Origin: Ochromonas danica
Taxonomy: Eukaryota > Sar > Chrysophyceae > Chromulinales > Chromulinaceae
Length of the DNA: 59,910 nt
Assembly: GCA_015146655.1 (NCBI GenBank)
Contig: VKHL01000165.1
Coordinates: forward strand, 1 to 59,910
Reading direction: 5' to 3'
Part shown: one piece after another, positions 58,743-59,910 of the stretch
Numbering within the stretch: position 1 is the stretch's first letter
How the letters are laid out: each line of letters begins with the position of its first letter
Translations under genes and position numbers: made by a program
The notes under the pieces: model-generated
Told to the model about the DNA's origin: nothing
Database searches by the model: none
Seen by the model: only the letters and a program-made list of their open reading frames with translations

Positions 58743-59833
58743 GATGGCAATGCAATCCACAATGTGATGTGAGACCATGTGATGTGGGGCGAGTGCTGCT
58801 GTGCTCCGTGTTCTGTGTTCGGTGTTCACCGTGTGCTGCTCCCCAGCCACACACAGCTGGACGAGATTTCGGATTTCGGATCCGCAAATCCACAATTTCA
58901 GATTTAGCATTCTGGACATCATCCGATTGATGGCCATCCTTTCCATTGGAAAGGCATTTATGGATGGCATTTTGGGTGATTGTTGATTTATTGGATTATT
59001 ATAGGAGATGGTCGCTTTGGTGTTGCTATGTGTGTGACTGAATATTGAGTGCCTGATTGCGTAAGATATGAAAAAACAAACATTTCCGAGACTCAATAGG
59101 AGTAACCATATTCCATAGTGCTTATACAGGAGTAACCCTCCTGTTCTTTTTCATCCTTTTGATATAGAGGGCGATGGAAAGCATTCAAGAGTCTTTGGCA
59201 GTAATTCATGATTCTTAATAAGAAACGTTTTGCAGCAATTGTCCGCTTGTTGGTGGGAACCGTGGGCTTCCTTTGCTGTACTATAATATTTTGATATACC
59301 CTCTAGTCTGGTTTGTCTTTGGTGGGGTGCGGACAAGTAGAAGTCGAACGCAATTTGTGCGGAGTGGTCTGCAGAATTCGCAGGCCTCTAATTGTTGACA
59401 CACTAAAGTTTAAAGCTCTCTTTGCTCCTACACCCAAATTCTTCTTGTACATGCTAATTGTTGAGGTTCTATGAAGACTCTTTGTACCGGATGGTTTGGA
59501 GAAAGAGCACGGTCAAGAATCCAGAAAGTCACTTGAAAGTCCTCCCTCCCACTCATCAAGTTTGCCATGTAAAGTGCTATCATGATTAGCTTTTCCGTGA
59601 CATGCATGAACTGCACTTTTAGTGTTCTGGGAACACAATGCTCCCAATATACTAGCCATAGCCCAGCTTTGTATATCAGGACGATATCTCGCACTCTTTC
59701 ATGGCCAAGTAAAAATCAAAAGCAAGGCAGGATCTTCATGGTTAGCTGGCTTCTTTCATGGATAACTGGGTACATGAGCTCAACGTTAGCATATTACGAA
59801 TGTAATTATTATATTACACATTATAATACAATA

Positions 59834-59835
<2 letters not shown>
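58743..59835. other. upstream flank with no recognised gene
   Basis: It holds the torsin-like gene's promoter region. A tandem-like stretch of gtgttc/tgtgct repeats lies near 58795-58840, and a partly palindromic segment ggatttcggatccgcaaatcc is near 58869-58892. Several short frames on the minus strand have no domain. Confidence 0.35.

Positions 59836-59910
<75 letters not shown>
59822..59910. repeat. (ATT)n trinucleotide microsatellite running off the window end
   Basis: From about 59835 onward the sequence is uninterrupted tta/att repeats up to the last base, preceded by an AT-rich lead-in. Its true length is not visible because the window ends inside it. Confidence 0.95.

Overview
The window is a gene-dense, intron-poor stretch of a eukaryotic nuclear genome, most likely from a stramenopile (ochrophyte) alga. 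Four things suggest this. A giant secreted/membrane protein carries the PSSQPTxQPS stalk repeats common in chrysophyte-type stramenopiles. A plant-type organellar MutS (MSH1: MutS fused to GIY-YIG) is present. One cyanobacterial-type protein has a signal peptide followed by a Phe at the predicted cleavage site and an Arg/Ser-rich stretch, like heterokont bipartite plastid leaders. The introns are GT-AG and mostly 60-130 nt. Taxonomy is inference; no rRNA or organelle marker is present.

Layout. 1-2119: no intact gene, but a decayed glycoside hydrolase 31 fragment. 2120-4740 (-): M17 leucyl aminopeptidase with an inverted copy of part of its first exon just upstream. 5259-7721 (+): ARP2 and calmodulin. 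8941-11213 (+): ATG1/ULK autophagy kinase. 11876-12280 (+): twin CX9C protein. 12346-14793 (-): ubiquitin-like/UIM protein, divergent from a tRNA-Ser(AGA) and DDI1 (14912-16163). 16268-17736 (-) FAD monooxygenase and 18298-19498 (+) NBP35 share a 560 bp divergent promoter. 20379-21095 (-): SLOG-like putative plastid protein. 21249-22084: relic region (EFL1 fragment, palindrome, interrupted reading frame). 22512-23978 (-) glycosyltransferase and 24373-28173 (+) MSH1 diverge around a 19-bp tandem repeat. 28410-30226 (-) NMD3; 30466-31604 (+) mitochondrial carrier; 31826-33761 (+) MYB factor.

34417-44760 (-) is a 3397-residue REJ-domain multi-spanning membrane protein. 45359-46655 (+) is an unrecognised, possibly myristoylated protein; 47432-49336 (-) is a SulP/SLC26 transporter; 49681-54806 (+) is a WW/ankyrin protein. 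At the right end two AAA-fold genes converge tail-to-tail: a membrane-anchored pseudo-ATPase with an EF-hand (55733-56545, +) and a torsin-like AAA+ ATPase with a signal peptide (56929-58742, -).

Most genes are single-copy housekeeping functions (actin nucleation, Ca2+ signalling, autophagy, ubiquitin shuttling, Fe-S assembly, 60S export, organelle DNA repair), and there is no operon-like cluster. Less ordinary are the two head-to-head inverted copies of 5' coding segments, the AAA/pseudo-AAA neighbours, the REJ giant protein and the UBL-UIM architecture. Exon coordinates below come from hand-read splice sites that keep frame and restore family motifs; none has transcript support.
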